Shown: positions 25,551 to 33,533 of the stretch, one piece after another
How the letters are laid out: every line of letters begins with the position of its first letter
Numbering within the stretch: the first letter of the stretch is position 1
NCBI GenBank assembly: GCA_045805265.1
Contig: JBJMLO010000021.1
Coordinates: forward strand, 62,001 to 126,000
Direction: 5' to 3'
DNA length: 64,000 nt
From: JBJMLO01 sp045805265
GTDB taxonomy: Bacteria > Actinomycetota > UBA4738 > JACQTL01
Translations under genes and position numbers: made by a program
The notes under the pieces: generated by a model
The model's input: only the letters and a program-made list of their open reading frames with translations
What the model was told of the DNA's origin: nothing
The model's database searches: none

Positions 25551-25949
25551 TCACGCGATACCCGACCAGGCCAGCACCGCAACGAGGGTGAGCAGGACCG
25601 GGGCCGGGTGGCGGAACAGCGATCGAGGGGATCGAGCAAGGGCGCCACCCACGGCCACCGCAGCGAAGCCGGTGGCTGCGCCGGCGGCGACCAGGCCGAT
25701 CCCCCGAGCGAGGTCGCCGTGGAGGACCGAGCCCGACAGGACGAGCGCGGATCCGACGGTGAGGAAGCCGATCGTCGTCATGTGCCACGTGGCGCGGATC
25801 ATCGTCATCGTCGTCCCCGGGCCGCCGAAGCGGGTGGCCGGCAGCCCTCTCGGCGACAGCCTTCGCACCACGAGGACCTCGCCGGCCACCCCATGGACGG
25901 CGGCGGCGAGGAGCGCGAGGGCTCCGGCGACGACCAGCGGCACGTTCAC
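25551..25949 (-). CDS. Small four-helix membrane protein
   Basis: A 132-residue protein with about four hydrophobic segments (VVAGALALLAAAVHGVAGE, then MTTIGFLTVGSALVLSGSVL, GIGLVAAGAATGFAAVAVGG and PAPVLLTLVAVLAW). The GTG overlaps the upstream stop as GTGA. It is the third gene of a coupled GbsR-SRPBCC-membrane operon. No family was recognised. Confidence 0.75.
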   Translation of the reverse strand: MNVPLVVAGALALLAAAVHGVAGEVLVVRRLSPRGLPATRFGGPGTTMTMIRATWHMTTIGFLTVGSALVLSGSVLHGDLARGIGLVAAGAATGFAAVAVGGALARSPRSLFRHPAPVLLTLVAVLAWSGIA

Positions 25950-26494
25950 CCGGCGCCCTCCGCGATCCGGGCGACCCTTCGGAGGAAGTCTCGCCGCAGC
26001 CATCCGCTGAAGACCCTGATGAACGACCAGTAGACGGCGAATCGACGGCGCGCCGCGTCGTCGAGGCACCGCACGCGGGTCTCGGTCGTCAGGTTCGTTT
26101 CGCCGTCCTCGAGTCGTTCCGTGCGGATCGAGATCGCGCCCTGCGCCCACCCCGGGCGATCGAAGGCACGGAAGGCCTGGAGATCGCGCGGAGCCTCCAT
26201 GTGGGCCTGTTCGCGGAGCGCCCAGAACCGTCCGGTCGTGCCGGCCACTATCTCGACCCCCGGGCGCTCGGCGAGCACGGAAAAGCCCGATCCCACGAGC
26301 GCGTCCCGGATCGATCCCGAGGGGACGTGCAGCCCGCGGATCCTGACCAGGAGCGAGGCTGCGCCGCCCAGCCGATAGTCGTCGACGGCCTCCGCCACGC
26401 GTTCCGGCGTCGCGCCGATGCGTCGTGCGTGTCGGCTTCGGAAGTGGAACTCGGGGAGGACCTCGTCGAGGAGCGTCGTGGTCGTGGTGCTCAT
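25946..26494 (-). CDS. SRPBCC-like (polyketide cyclase-type) protein
   Basis: A 182-residue cytoplasmic protein. The ATG at 26494 overlaps the GbsR stop as ATGA. Its course of strands and helices (FHFRSRHARRIGATPERVAEAVDDYRL, then ISIRTERLEDGETNLTTETRVRCLDD, then a C-terminal helix) resembles START/SRPBCC ligand-binding proteins of the DUF2867-like or polyketide-cyclase kind. The family match is by pattern only. It is coupled to the regulator before and the membrane protein after. Confidence 0.65.
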   Translation of the reverse strand: MSTTTTTLLDEVLPEFHFRSRHARRIGATPERVAEAVDDYRLGGAASLLVRIRGLHVPSGSIRDALVGSGFSVLAERPGVEIVAGTTGRFWALREQAHMEAPRDLQAFRAFDRPGWAQGAISIRTERLEDGETNLTTETRVRCLDDAARRRFAVYWSFIRVFSGWLRRDFLRRVARIAEGAG

Positions 26495-27042
26495 CGCTTT
26501 CTTCCCTGGCCGATGTGGATCGCCTGCATCGCGTGCGGCGTGATCGGCTCGCCTCGCCCGAACGCCTCGATCCCGGCGTCGACGGCGGCGGCGAACGATC
26601 GCAGGGCTTCGAGCCGGCCCTCGATGAACGCGCGCTCCCGCTCGGCGGCGCGTGAGCCGGCCCGACCGGCTCCGGCCGTTCGCGCGGTTTCGTCGCACGC
26701 CGCGATCACCTGGCGGATGTTCCAGCGGAACCGCCGCTCCATGATCTCCTGCATGACGCGCCAGAAGTCGGACGCGGCCTCGTAGTGATCCCTCCGCGAG
26801 TTCGGCACCGTGACGCGGCGCACGAGATGCCACTCGACCAGGTTCCGGATGTTGACGGAGATGTTGCTCTTCGAGAGCTGAAGGGCCTCGGCGATGTCGT
26901 CGAGCGAGAGGGGATGGTCCTCGAGGAACAGCACGGCGAAGATCCGCCCCTGCAGCTGCGACAGCACGCCGGAGGTCGCCGACGCCGCGCCCATGCCCTC
27001 GACGAAGACGGCCCGGGCCTGGTCAACCGATCGCTCGTTCAT
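26491..27042 (-). CDS. GbsR/MarR-family transcriptional regulator
   Basis: A 183-residue winged-helix regulator with the GbsR-type DNA-binding segment (LSLDDIAEALQLSKSNISVNIRNLVEWHLVRRV) and a long C-terminal dimerisation helix. It leads a three-gene operon with 4-nt overlaps. A near-perfect 19-bp palindrome overlaps its own promoter, which suggests autoregulation. Confidence 0.88.
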   Translation of the reverse strand: MNERSVDQARAVFVEGMGAASATSGVLSQLQGRIFAVLFLEDHPLSLDDIAEALQLSKSNISVNIRNLVEWHLVRRVTVPNSRRDHYEAASDFWRVMQEIMERRFRWNIRQVIAACDETARTAGAGRAGSRAAERERAFIEGRLEALRSFAAAVDAGIEAFGRGEPITPHAMQAIHIGQGRKR

Positions 27043-27055
27043 CTTCTGTATGTTT

Positions 27056-27074
27056 AGAACATTCTGAACGTTCT
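27056..27074. promoter_or_regulatory. Palindromic operator upstream of the GbsR operon
   Basis: AGAAC-A-TTC-T-GAA-C-GTTCT is a 19-bp palindrome with 16 matching positions. It lies 14 nt before the GbsR start, between a TTGACC (27080-27075) and a TAAACA-like -10 on the minus strand, where a repressor would block RNA polymerase. Confidence 0.65.
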
Positions 27075-27115
27075 GGTCAAATGCTACGCACGCGGGGGCA
27101 ATAGCAGGCCGTTCT

Positions 27116-27931
27116 TCACTGGTCGGCGAGGTTCGCCAGACAGAAGCGGCGCACGTGGGCGTCGAACGCTTCCGGTCGCTCCATGTTGCTGACGTGGCCG
27201 GCCCCCGGGATCACCTCGAGTTCGGCGCGCGGAATCCTGCTCCGGAACTGTTCGGCCACGCTGAGCGGAGACCGTCGATCGCCGTCGCCCCACAGGAGCA
27301 ACGTGGGGACGTCGATCGTGGGCAACAGGTCGGTCGTGTCGTTGTCGGCGAGCGCCCGGGCCATCAGCCGGAACCCGACCGGGTGGAACTCGGCGACGAC
27401 GGCCGCCATCTCCTGCCGGAGCTCCGGGGAAGCGTCGGTGAAGAACTCGACGGGCACCCACCGGGCGACGAATTCCTCCGCAGGAAACGAGGACTCGCGC
27501 TCGCATCTCGCCAGTCGCTGCGCGGCGACCTCCTCGCCGAGCGAGCCCTTCCAGCCCGCATAGGTGTCGGCAAGGATGAGCCCCAGGACACGACTCCGGT
27601 GCAGCCGATAGAGCTCCTGCGCGAGCAGGCCGCCCCACGACAGGCCCAGGATGTGCGCGCGCTCGATGCCGACTTCGTCGAGGAACGCCGCAAGACAGTC
27701 CGCCCAATCGCCGATCGTGAACGGATCCGGCGGGTCGGAGGATTCACCCGCGCCGGGAGCGTCCCAGGCCACGATCGTGAACCGGTCGGAGAGGTCCTCG
27801 AGCTCGCGTGGCCACACTCGGGAGTCGCAGAGGAAACCGTGGAGGAGCACCAGGGGAGGACCGCTCCCGGCGGACCGGTACGCGACAGTGTGTCGTCCGA
27901 TCTCGACGCGATCCAGCCGTGCGACTCGCAT
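27116..27931 (-). CDS. Alpha/beta hydrolase
   Basis: A 271-residue hydrolase. The ATG at 27931 follows GGGAGAGAGGG. The catalytic serine is in GLSWGG, the acid is in the WGDGD region and the histidine in GAGHVSN. LLHGFLCDSRVWPREL marks the oxyanion region. It is tandem with the GbsR operon on the same strand and ends 42 nt before the GbsR palindrome. Probably an esterase, thioesterase or lactonase. Confidence 0.88.
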   Translation of the reverse strand: MRVARLDRVEIGRHTVAYRSAGSGPPLVLLHGFLCDSRVWPRELEDLSDRFTIVAWDAPGAGESSDPPDPFTIGDWADCLAAFLDEVGIERAHILGLSWGGLLAQELYRLHRSRVLGLILADTYAGWKGSLGEEVAAQRLARCERESSFPAEEFVARWVPVEFFTDASPELRQEMAAVVAEFHPVGFRLMARALADNDTTDLLPTIDVPTLLLWGDGDRRSPLSVAEQFRSRIPRAELEVIPGAGHVSNMERPEAFDAHVRRFCLANLADQ

Positions 27932-28235
27932 CGACCCTCTCTCCCGATCTCCGGACGACAAACTCGCAGAAAGAGATTCGAACACGATTAGGTCGTGCCC
28001 CTGATTGGACCGTACTTGAACCCCGCGATCCAGGAGCAGATCACCAGGTTGCATGAGCTCGTGGCCCCTGATCGGAGAGTGCATGCTGGGAGCCGCCCCC
28101 GAGCAGTGGCGTCCCCGGGGGGTCCGAGGAGCGACTGGCCGGGTCGCCTGGTCCTGTGCCCAACGGTCCGCTCCGATGAAGACACCGAGGGCCCTCGAGC
28201 GCGGGCCCTCGGTGCGACGCGTTGAGGGATGAGCC
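27932..28235. other. Intergenic stretch with terminator
   Basis: 304 nt between the alpha/beta hydrolase start and the small protein gene at 28236. Apart from the terminator hairpin at 28183-28214, only short frames without ribosome sites are seen. Confidence 0.5.
28183..28214 (-). terminator. Terminator hairpin after the 28236 gene
   Basis: CACCGAGGGCCC pairs with GGGCCCTCGGTG (12 bp) around an 8-nt loop, 21 nt past the stop on the minus strand. It is followed there by TCTTCAT. Confidence 0.8.
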
Positions 28236-28481
28236 CTAGACGGGCAGCCCTTGCGCGTTGCCCTCGTTCATCGGGTAGAACTCGTTGCGGCTGACCCCTC
28301 CGGTTGCGCCATCGACGAGATCCTTCACCGTCTTGATGGAATCGGACCTGAAGACGCACACGCCCCGCTTGCCATCAGAACTCGGCCAGGCGATTGGCTG
28401 CTCGGTTCCCTCCGGCAGGTCCAGGGGCCGGCTCCAGAACGCATCCGGGTCGGAGATCGAGTGAATCGTCATCACGTACAT
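28236..28481 (-). CDS. 81-residue protein, probable small alpha/beta dimer
   Basis: The ATG at 28481 follows CGAAAGGAGGAG, an excellent site. The protein starts MYVMTIHSISDPDAFW and contains KRGVCVFRSDSIKTVKDLVDG and FYPMNEGNAQGLPV. Its beta-alpha-beta course suggests a dimeric alpha/beta-barrel, but no named family was recognised. It is divergent from the HxlR regulator across a 21-bp palindrome and is probably its target. Confidence 0.75.
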   Translation of the reverse strand: MYVMTIHSISDPDAFWSRPLDLPEGTEQPIAWPSSDGKRGVCVFRSDSIKTVKDLVDGATGGVSRNEFYPMNEGNAQGLPV

Positions 28482-28559
28482 GACTCCTCCTTTCGTTGGC
28501 CTCGGCCCGCTGCCGATCGGCCTTGTTGCGACCACTTCATCCCGGCCGGTGCTCGCGTT

Positions 28560-28580
28560 CAACTGCAGAATCTGCAGTTG
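28560..28580. promoter_or_regulatory. Palindromic operator between the divergent 28236 gene and HxlR gene
   Basis: CAACTGCAGA-A-TCTGCAGTTG is a perfect inverted repeat with 10-bp arms around one base. It is located 33 nt before the HxlR start and 79 nt before the divergent start. It is a likely HxlR binding site. Confidence 0.75.
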
Positions 28581-28612
28581 CTCGCCGGTGGCTGCGCGCA
28601 GATACTCCGGCC

Positions 28613-29317
28613 ATGACCGACTACGGCCAGTTCTGCCCGATCGCACAAGCGTCCGAGGTGCTCACCGAGCGCTGGACGCCGCTCGTGCTCCGCGAGCTGG
28701 CGCTCACCGGGAGCCGCCGCTTCAACGACATCCAGCGCGGAGTCCCGCTGATGTCCTCCTCGCTGCTCAGCAAGCGCCTACGCCAGCTCGAGCGTGCGGG
28801 AATCGTGGAGCGCCGCCAGCGCCCGGACGGCAAGGGCAGCGAGTACCACCTCACTCCCGCCGGCGTGGAGCTCGGGCCGGTCCTCGCGCAAATCGGCGTC
28901 TGGAGCGAGCGCTGGCTGCGACGCCCGATCTTCGAGCAGACACCCGATACCGGGCTCCTCATGTGGTGGATCCGAACCACCGTCAAGGCCGACGAGCTGC
29001 CCGCCGGCCGCACCGTGATCCATTTCCGTTTCCGCGGGGCCCCGCAGAAGCTGCGCTACTTCTGGCTCGTGCTCCCCGAGGCGGATCTGTGTCTCAGCGA
29101 CCCCGGGTTCGGAGTCGACATCACGCTGAGCAGCGATCCGAAGACACTGACCGCCGTGTGGATGGGAGACCTGGGACTGGGTGCGGCGCTCAGCAGTGGC
29201 GCCATCGAGCTCGAAGGCCGCCGGCAACTCGTACGCTCCTTCCCGGGGTGGTTCGGACTGCACCCGTTGTTCGCCGGCGTCGACCATCCCGCCAGTCGGC
29301 CGAGAGTCACCGCGTAG
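28613..29317 (+). CDS. HxlR-family transcriptional regulator with C-terminal ligand domain
   Basis: A 234-residue regulator. Residues 1-100 are an HxlR winged helix (FCPIAQASEVLTERWTPLVL, then MSSSLLSKRLRQLERAGIVER). Residues 110-234 form an extra C-terminal domain (TVIHFRFRGAPQKLRYFWLVL) that resembles SCP2-like lipid-binding folds. This makes it longer than plain HxlR proteins (about 120 residues). The ATG at 28613 begins the domain. It probably controls the divergent 81-residue protein through the palindrome upstream. Confidence 0.85.
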   Translation: MTDYGQFCPIAQASEVLTERWTPLVLRELALTGSRRFNDIQRGVPLMSSSLLSKRLRQLERAGIVERRQRPDGKGSEYHLTPAGVELGPVLAQIGVWSERWLRRPIFEQTPDTGLLMWWIRTTVKADELPAGRTVIHFRFRGAPQKLRYFWLVLPEADLCLSDPGFGVDITLSSDPKTLTAVWMGDLGLGAALSSGAIELEGRRQLVRSFPGWFGLHPLFAGVDHPASRPRVTA

Positions 29318-29439
29318 CGAGCAAGTCAAGCAGCGGGACGCGAGCCGTGTGCCACTGGATCGGATCTTTCGAGCCCGGCGATCGACATGCGATCCGCGGC
29401 CCTACCAGGCCATTCATTGCCAGATTCGTCAAAGGGTCG

Positions 29440-29512
29440 TGCGCCGGGCAGGACTCGAACCTGCGACCCGCTGCTTAGAAGGCAGCCGCTCTGTCCACTG
29501 AGCTACCGGCGC
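29440..29512 (-). tRNA. tRNA-Arg (anticodon UCU)
   Basis: A 73-nt tRNA. The acceptor GCGCCGG pairs with CCGGCGC. The anticodon loop CTTCTAA carries anticodon TCT, and the T-arm is GCAGGTTCGAGTCCTGC. CCA is not encoded. Confidence 0.95.
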
Positions 29513-29612
29513 CCGGGTGGGACTGTACCAACGGGCCGGTGCTGCGGCGGGTGTTCCGCGCCGTTCCTCGGCCGGCGATCGGCTCGGTGCCGTCTGGTTC
29601 CGGCGAACTGCC

Positions 29613-30872
29613 CTACGGGCACATCGCGGTCACATCGCCGTGATCCCTCGGGCAGACATCGTTCCCCCCTCCGCCGTCCACGTGGTCGTTGCCCCCGGTG
29701 CCGTCCCGGGCGTTCACCAGGTCGGCCCCAGCATCGCCGTACAGGTGATCGTGGCCCCGGCCTCCGATCAGGACGTCGCGCCCGGACCCTCCCCGGACGA
29801 CGTCGTTGCCCGGGCCCCCGAAGGAGACGTCGTTCCCGCCGCCCCCGAGGACCGTGTCGGCGCCCGCCCCTGGACAGATCAGGTCGCGACCGCCCGTCCC
29901 TCGGAGCACGTCGCCGCCGGCGGTTCCGCGGATGGTGCAGAGCGGCTGCCAGTCCGGCTCCGTTCCTCTGGTCCCGGGCCCTGGGGCCGAGCCGGTGTCG
30001 CTCTGGCCCGCGCCGAGCACGTGCAGCCGCTCGACCATCTGGCCGCCGCTCTCCGTGACCCGCACGAACGCGATCCTCCCGCCCCCCGGTGACCAGGCCG
30101 GGTCCTGGTCCTGGCCCGGGTGGTCGTGGGTGACGCGCCGCAGGCCGTGCCCGTCGCGGCCGATCACGCCGATGTCGGAGCTCTCGAGGACCTTGTTGAC
30201 GATGGTGAAGGCCAGGCTCCGACCCGCGGGCGACCAACTGGGGGAGTCCGCCCAGATCCTCGCCGGCGTCAACCGATGGAGGCTCGAGCCGTCCGGGCGC
30301 ACCAGGAAGATCGCGCCCCTGCCGTTCACGAACCTGCTGAAGGCGAGCCACCGGCCGTCGGGAGACCACGCCGGCCCGTGACCCATCGCGATCCGCCGCT
30401 GCCCCGTTCCGTCCGCTCGCATGACCACGATCCGAAGCCGGGTCGCACCCACACCCCGGACGAACGCGATCCGGGAGCCGTCCGGGGACCAGCCGGGGTC
30501 GACGTCATCGGCCTTCGCACCGGTCAGCTGCAGGATCCCTTTCCCCGACGCCGACATGACGTAGATGTGGGGGTGGCCAGTGCCGGCCTGGCGCGCGAAG
30601 GCGATCCGGGTGCTGTCCGGAGACCACGCCGGTTGCTGGTCCACGTCGGAGCCGCCCGTGAGTTGCGTGACCCCGCCACCGTGCGGATCCATGACCAGGA
30701 TGTTCAGCGCCCGCATGAACACGAGCTTCCCGGCCTTCCCCGGGAACGCCGCGCGGGCAGCCGGCGGGTGGAGGGCGGGAAGGGCCACGACCGCCAAGGT
30801 GGCGAGCACGACGGGGGGCGGGAGGAACCGCCACCTCCGGACGCCGCCGGGCCCCCTATGACCAGCGTTCAT
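29613..30872 (-). CDS. Secreted TolB-type beta-propeller fused to an RTX beta-roll
   Basis: A 419-residue exported protein with a signal peptide (ends near ARAAFPGKAG). About residues 50-310 contain six to seven PD40/TolB repeats (PAWSPDSTRIAFAR, PGWSPDGSRIAFVR and so on) that form a beta-propeller. About residues 315-419 are RTX repeats (GTAGGDVLRGTGGRD, GGGGNDVSFGGPGND) ending in NDVCPRDHGDVTAMCP. The ATG follows GAGAGGAGACG. The combination suggests a calcium-stabilised surface or binding protein. It shares the RTX cysteine pattern of the 2084 gene. Confidence 0.85.
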   Translation of the reverse strand: MNAGHRGPGGVRRWRFLPPPVVLATLAVVALPALHPPAARAAFPGKAGKLVFMRALNILVMDPHGGGVTQLTGGSDVDQQPAWSPDSTRIAFARQAGTGHPHIYVMSASGKGILQLTGAKADDVDPGWSPDGSRIAFVRGVGATRLRIVVMRADGTGQRRIAMGHGPAWSPDGRWLAFSRFVNGRGAIFLVRPDGSSLHRLTPARIWADSPSWSPAGRSLAFTIVNKVLESSDIGVIGRDGHGLRRVTHDHPGQDQDPAWSPGGGRIAFVRVTESGGQMVERLHVLGAGQSDTGSAPGPGTRGTEPDWQPLCTIRGTAGGDVLRGTGGRDLICPGAGADTVLGGGGNDVSFGGPGNDVVRGGSGRDVLIGGRGHDHLYGDAGADLVNARDGTGGNDHVDGGGGNDVCPRDHGDVTAMCP

Positions 30873-30954
30873 GTCCGTCTCCTCTCACCGCGCCTCGACG
30901 TCGGCTCGCGCCGGCATCCAACACCCGAACCCGACCGTTCCGTCTCCACGTCGC

Positions 30955-32421
30955 CTATCCAGGGCAGATGGGGTTGCCGCCGTTGTAGCCCGCATACTGG
31001 CTGGTGCCGGCGGGGTTCGCCGCCTTGCTCCGGTATCGCCAACACCCCGAGGTCGAGTAGGTGAACGAGGTGGGGACGTTCCGGACGCGCTGGTCCCAGC
31101 CCTTCACGTGGATGACGGTCCAGGCGTACGTGTTGTCGGGCTGGAGCTTCCGCGCCTCGACGCTCCAGCCCACGTTCGCCACATGGCCGCCGTCCTCGAC
31201 CTGGGACGGGTAGTTCAGCTTGACCGCGCCCCTGGGTTTGCCGAACGAGGTGGTCGGGGCGGGCGGCGGCACCGCCGAGACGACGTTTCCCGTGTAGTAG
31301 TACTCGTCGATCGAGCGCCAACTGTCGTAGCCGCAGTCGTCGTCGAGCGCGCGCGATCCATTCTGCGACAGGACGTTCCCGTCCGCGGGGTAGCTCGACT
31401 CCGTGCACGCGTACTGGCCCGCCCGGTACTGGGTCTGCTGGATGTCGTCGGAGGCGGTGGCGATCCGCTCGTCGACGACGTCCTCGAGCCACCTGCTCCA
31501 CGAGCTCGTCGGGATCTTCCGCTCGGGCCGGAAGCACTGCCAGCGAGTCGTGTTCCCGATGTCGTAGGACGACGAGGCCGGATGCCGGCGGAACCACCAC
31601 GCGTAGTTCTGCTGGGCGGCGGCGTTGGCCTTCCATGCCGCCTGGTGCCAGCTCGTGCCGATCTCGGCGACGGCGACGTGCAGGACGTAGAAGCGCCAGG
31701 GGTACCGCGCGGTCTCGATGAAGTCCCCGGTCTTGCACCCGTCCACCTGCTCGAAGATCCCCACGGTGACCACGGGAGGGACGAGCCTCGTCGAGGGATA
31801 GCCGGCCGACGTCCCGACGGCAGCGTCGACGTCCTGGGCGGCGACCACCGACTCGTTGAAGGACTGCGCTGCGGCGGCCAGGGGCACGACCACTTCGTAC
31901 GTGATGTCGGGCTCGTAGCGGTCGTTCTCCAACTGGTACGCGCCGTAGCCAGGGGCGGTCACTGATAGGTCGTAGGAAATCCCGCCGTCATCCGCGGGGA
32001 CGTTGATCAGGGCGAAGACGCCCTGGGCGTCGCTCGACGTGCTCGTGGCCGGCCCTCCGGACGAGGGCTGGAACGTGATCGAGGCGCCGGGAACCGGATC
32101 GCCCGAGGCGTCGTCGATCACGATTCCGGTGAGCGCCGCCGTCCCCGGCTCCGTGGACGTGATCACTGCCACGTCGTCCGGGGAGAGGAGCTCGTCGGAG
32201 CCGACGATGGACGTCGAGTAGGTTCCGGGCGGCGACCCGTCGACGGAGACGGGCGCGGCCGACGCGGCGGTGCCATCGATCTCGCTGGCAGCCGCCGCGT
32301 CTTGATCCCCAGAGAGCTTCCCGCTGACGTCACTGTCGGCAACCGCGGCATGGGCCGCCGTGCCCATGGCCGCCGCCACGACCGACGCGACGAGCAGCGC
32401 GCGAACGATTCCGAGCTTCAT
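30955..32421 (-). CDS. Secreted protein with carboxypeptidase-regulatory-like and SpoIID-like domains
   Basis: A 488-residue exported protein. The ATG at 32421 follows GGGGGGGAT and starts a signal peptide. About residues 95-165 are a carboxypeptidase-regulatory-like beta-sandwich (LTGIVIDDASGDPVPGASITF). About residues 225-385 resemble the SpoIID/LytB family (VAVAEIGTSWHQAAWKANAA, then YDIGNTTRWQCFRPER). In sporulators SpoIID cuts peptidoglycan, while non-sporulating actinobacteria carry SpoIID-like proteins of unclear role. The C-terminal third has a further beta domain. The SpoIID match is partial. Confidence 0.65.
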   Translation of the reverse strand: MKLGIVRALLVASVVAAAMGTAAHAAVADSDVSGKLSGDQDAAAASEIDGTAASAAPVSVDGSPPGTYSTSIVGSDELLSPDDVAVITSTEPGTAALTGIVIDDASGDPVPGASITFQPSSGGPATSTSSDAQGVFALINVPADDGGISYDLSVTAPGYGAYQLENDRYEPDITYEVVVPLAAAAQSFNESVVAAQDVDAAVGTSAGYPSTRLVPPVVTVGIFEQVDGCKTGDFIETARYPWRFYVLHVAVAEIGTSWHQAAWKANAAAQQNYAWWFRRHPASSSYDIGNTTRWQCFRPERKIPTSSWSRWLEDVVDERIATASDDIQQTQYRAGQYACTESSYPADGNVLSQNGSRALDDDCGYDSWRSIDEYYYTGNVVSAVPPPAPTTSFGKPRGAVKLNYPSQVEDGGHVANVGWSVEARKLQPDNTYAWTVIHVKGWDQRVRNVPTSFTYSTSGCWRYRSKAANPAGTSQYAGYNGGNPICPG

Positions 32422-32490
32422 TCCGATCCCCCCCAACCCAACCGTGGTGGTGCCGACCGCTCCCTGCTGGGAGCGTGACTCCGTCGACGG

Positions 32491-32545
32491 CCGCGAGGGG
32501 GATCAGCGAACCGCGTCTCCGAGGACCGCCGCGAGGGGGATCAGC
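32491..32545. repeat. Direct repeat of 17 bp, 38 nt apart
   Basis: CCGCGAGGGGGATCAGC occurs at 32491-32507 and again at 32529-32545 in the leader region of the SpoIID-like gene. It could be a duplicated regulator site. Confidence 0.6.
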
Positions 32546-32834
32546 CGACGGTCGTATCGCCCGAGAGGGCGCGCGCACTCTCCCGAGCCCGACGACCGTA
32601 GCACCCCCCACTGACACCGAAGTTCGTCCCTGGCTGCGGTCGCGTTCCTCCTGCCGGTTCGGCGGTGAGGTGCGGCGAGCCGTACTCGAGGACCGTCACG
32701 GCGTCGCAGTCCCCTCGAGCCGCGGACCGATGAGAAGTGCTCTGCGCCCGGCCGCGGTGAGGTCGCGGACACCATGGTGAAGGGCCATCACGAGGAGTTC
32801 CAGCCGGTGAGCGTGACCCGCTGAGCCCGCGGAC

Positions 32835-32840
32835 TACGAT
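32835..32840 (+). promoter_or_regulatory. -10 element of the leaderless phosphatase gene
   Basis: TACGAT lies 7 nt before the ATG at 32848, and GTGACC is 16 nt further upstream. No ribosome site precedes the ATG, so the message probably begins at the start codon. Confidence 0.5.
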
Positions 32841-32847
32841 CTCCCGG

Positions 32848-33375
32848 ATGTCGCGCCAGCCCCCGCGGCCGCCACCTGGATGGCGGATGCAGATCTTCGA
32901 GGTCGTGCCCGGACTGATGATCGGGACGAAGCTCGCTCCGCCCGTCGAATACGAGGCGATCGGCGTCGATGCGATCGTCGACCTGGAGGAATGGGATTTC
33001 GGGTGGGCCCCTCCCGTCCCGTTGGGCTGCATGTACCTGAGCTTTCCGATGGAGGACGAGGAAGAAGTGAACCCGAGGGTCCGACAGATCGCCGGAATCG
33101 TGGCTTTGTTGCTGCGCTCGGGCTGGCGGGTGCTGGTGCACTGCACCGAGGGCCTCAATCGATCGGGGGTCGTCGTCGTCCGGACGCTGATAGAGCTCGG
33201 GTGGACCGCCACGGACGCCATCGACCTCGTCCGCCGCCGTCGGGGCCGGAGCGCCGACGGCTTCGAGGCGCTTTCCAACCCGCGGTTCGTCGAATGGCTC
33301 CTCGCAGAGGAGCCGAGGAACCCCTCCGCGGCGTCCACACCCGAGTCGCTGCTTCGCCCTGAATCCGCGCCCTGA
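32848..33375 (+). CDS. Dual-specificity / tyrosine phosphatase
   Basis: A 175-residue phosphatase with the signature HCTEGLNRSG (catalytic Cys99 and Arg105), preceded by an acid-loop candidate in SFPMEDEEE. The fold matches compact dual-specificity phosphatases, which remove phosphate from Tyr, Ser or Thr. A Pro-rich N-terminus (RQPPRPPPGW) is unusual. The substrate is unknown. Confidence 0.85.
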   Translation: MSRQPPRPPPGWRMQIFEVVPGLMIGTKLAPPVEYEAIGVDAIVDLEEWDFGWAPPVPLGCMYLSFPMEDEEEVNPRVRQIAGIVALLLRSGWRVLVHCTEGLNRSGVVVVRTLIELGWTATDAIDLVRRRRGRSADGFEALSNPRFVEWLLAEEPRNPSAASTPESLLRPESAP

Positions 33376-33423
33376 TCAGCTACGAGGATCCGAGTCCGTC
33401 GGAGCGGATGAGGGTGTCTGGTT

Positions 33424-33453
33424 TCACGACATGGAGACAGGTGTCTCACGACA
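33424..33453. repeat. Repeat and palindrome resembling an insertion-sequence end
   Basis: TCACGACA occurs twice (33424-33431 and 33446-33453) around the palindrome GAGACA-GG-TGTCTC. With the preceding TGTCTGGTT, the arrangement recalls the ends of IS481- or IS3-type elements. No transposase is present. The assignment is tentative. Confidence 0.25.
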
Positions 33454-33485
33454 GCCCAAGCGGTGGCACTCACCGGCGGCGTAGC

Positions 33486-33511
33486 TCCCGATCCTCGGGT
33501 CGGCATCGGGA
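33486..33511 (-). terminator. Possible terminator after the beta-helix gene
   Basis: TCCCGAT and ATCGGGA form a 7-bp stem with a 12-nt loop, 22 nt past the stop on the minus strand. Confidence 0.35.
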
Positions 33512-33533
33512 AGGCTGCCTGCTCCGTTCGCCC

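Larger units (their letters stand above)
32422..32847. other. Intergenic stretch between divergent SpoIID-like and phosphatase genes
   Basis: A 426-nt gap. It holds a 7-bp hairpin (CGCTCCC-TGCT-GGGAGCG, 32458-32475), a 17-bp direct repeat (32491-32507 and 32529-32545) and the -10 of the phosphatase gene. No gene was found. Confidence 0.5.
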
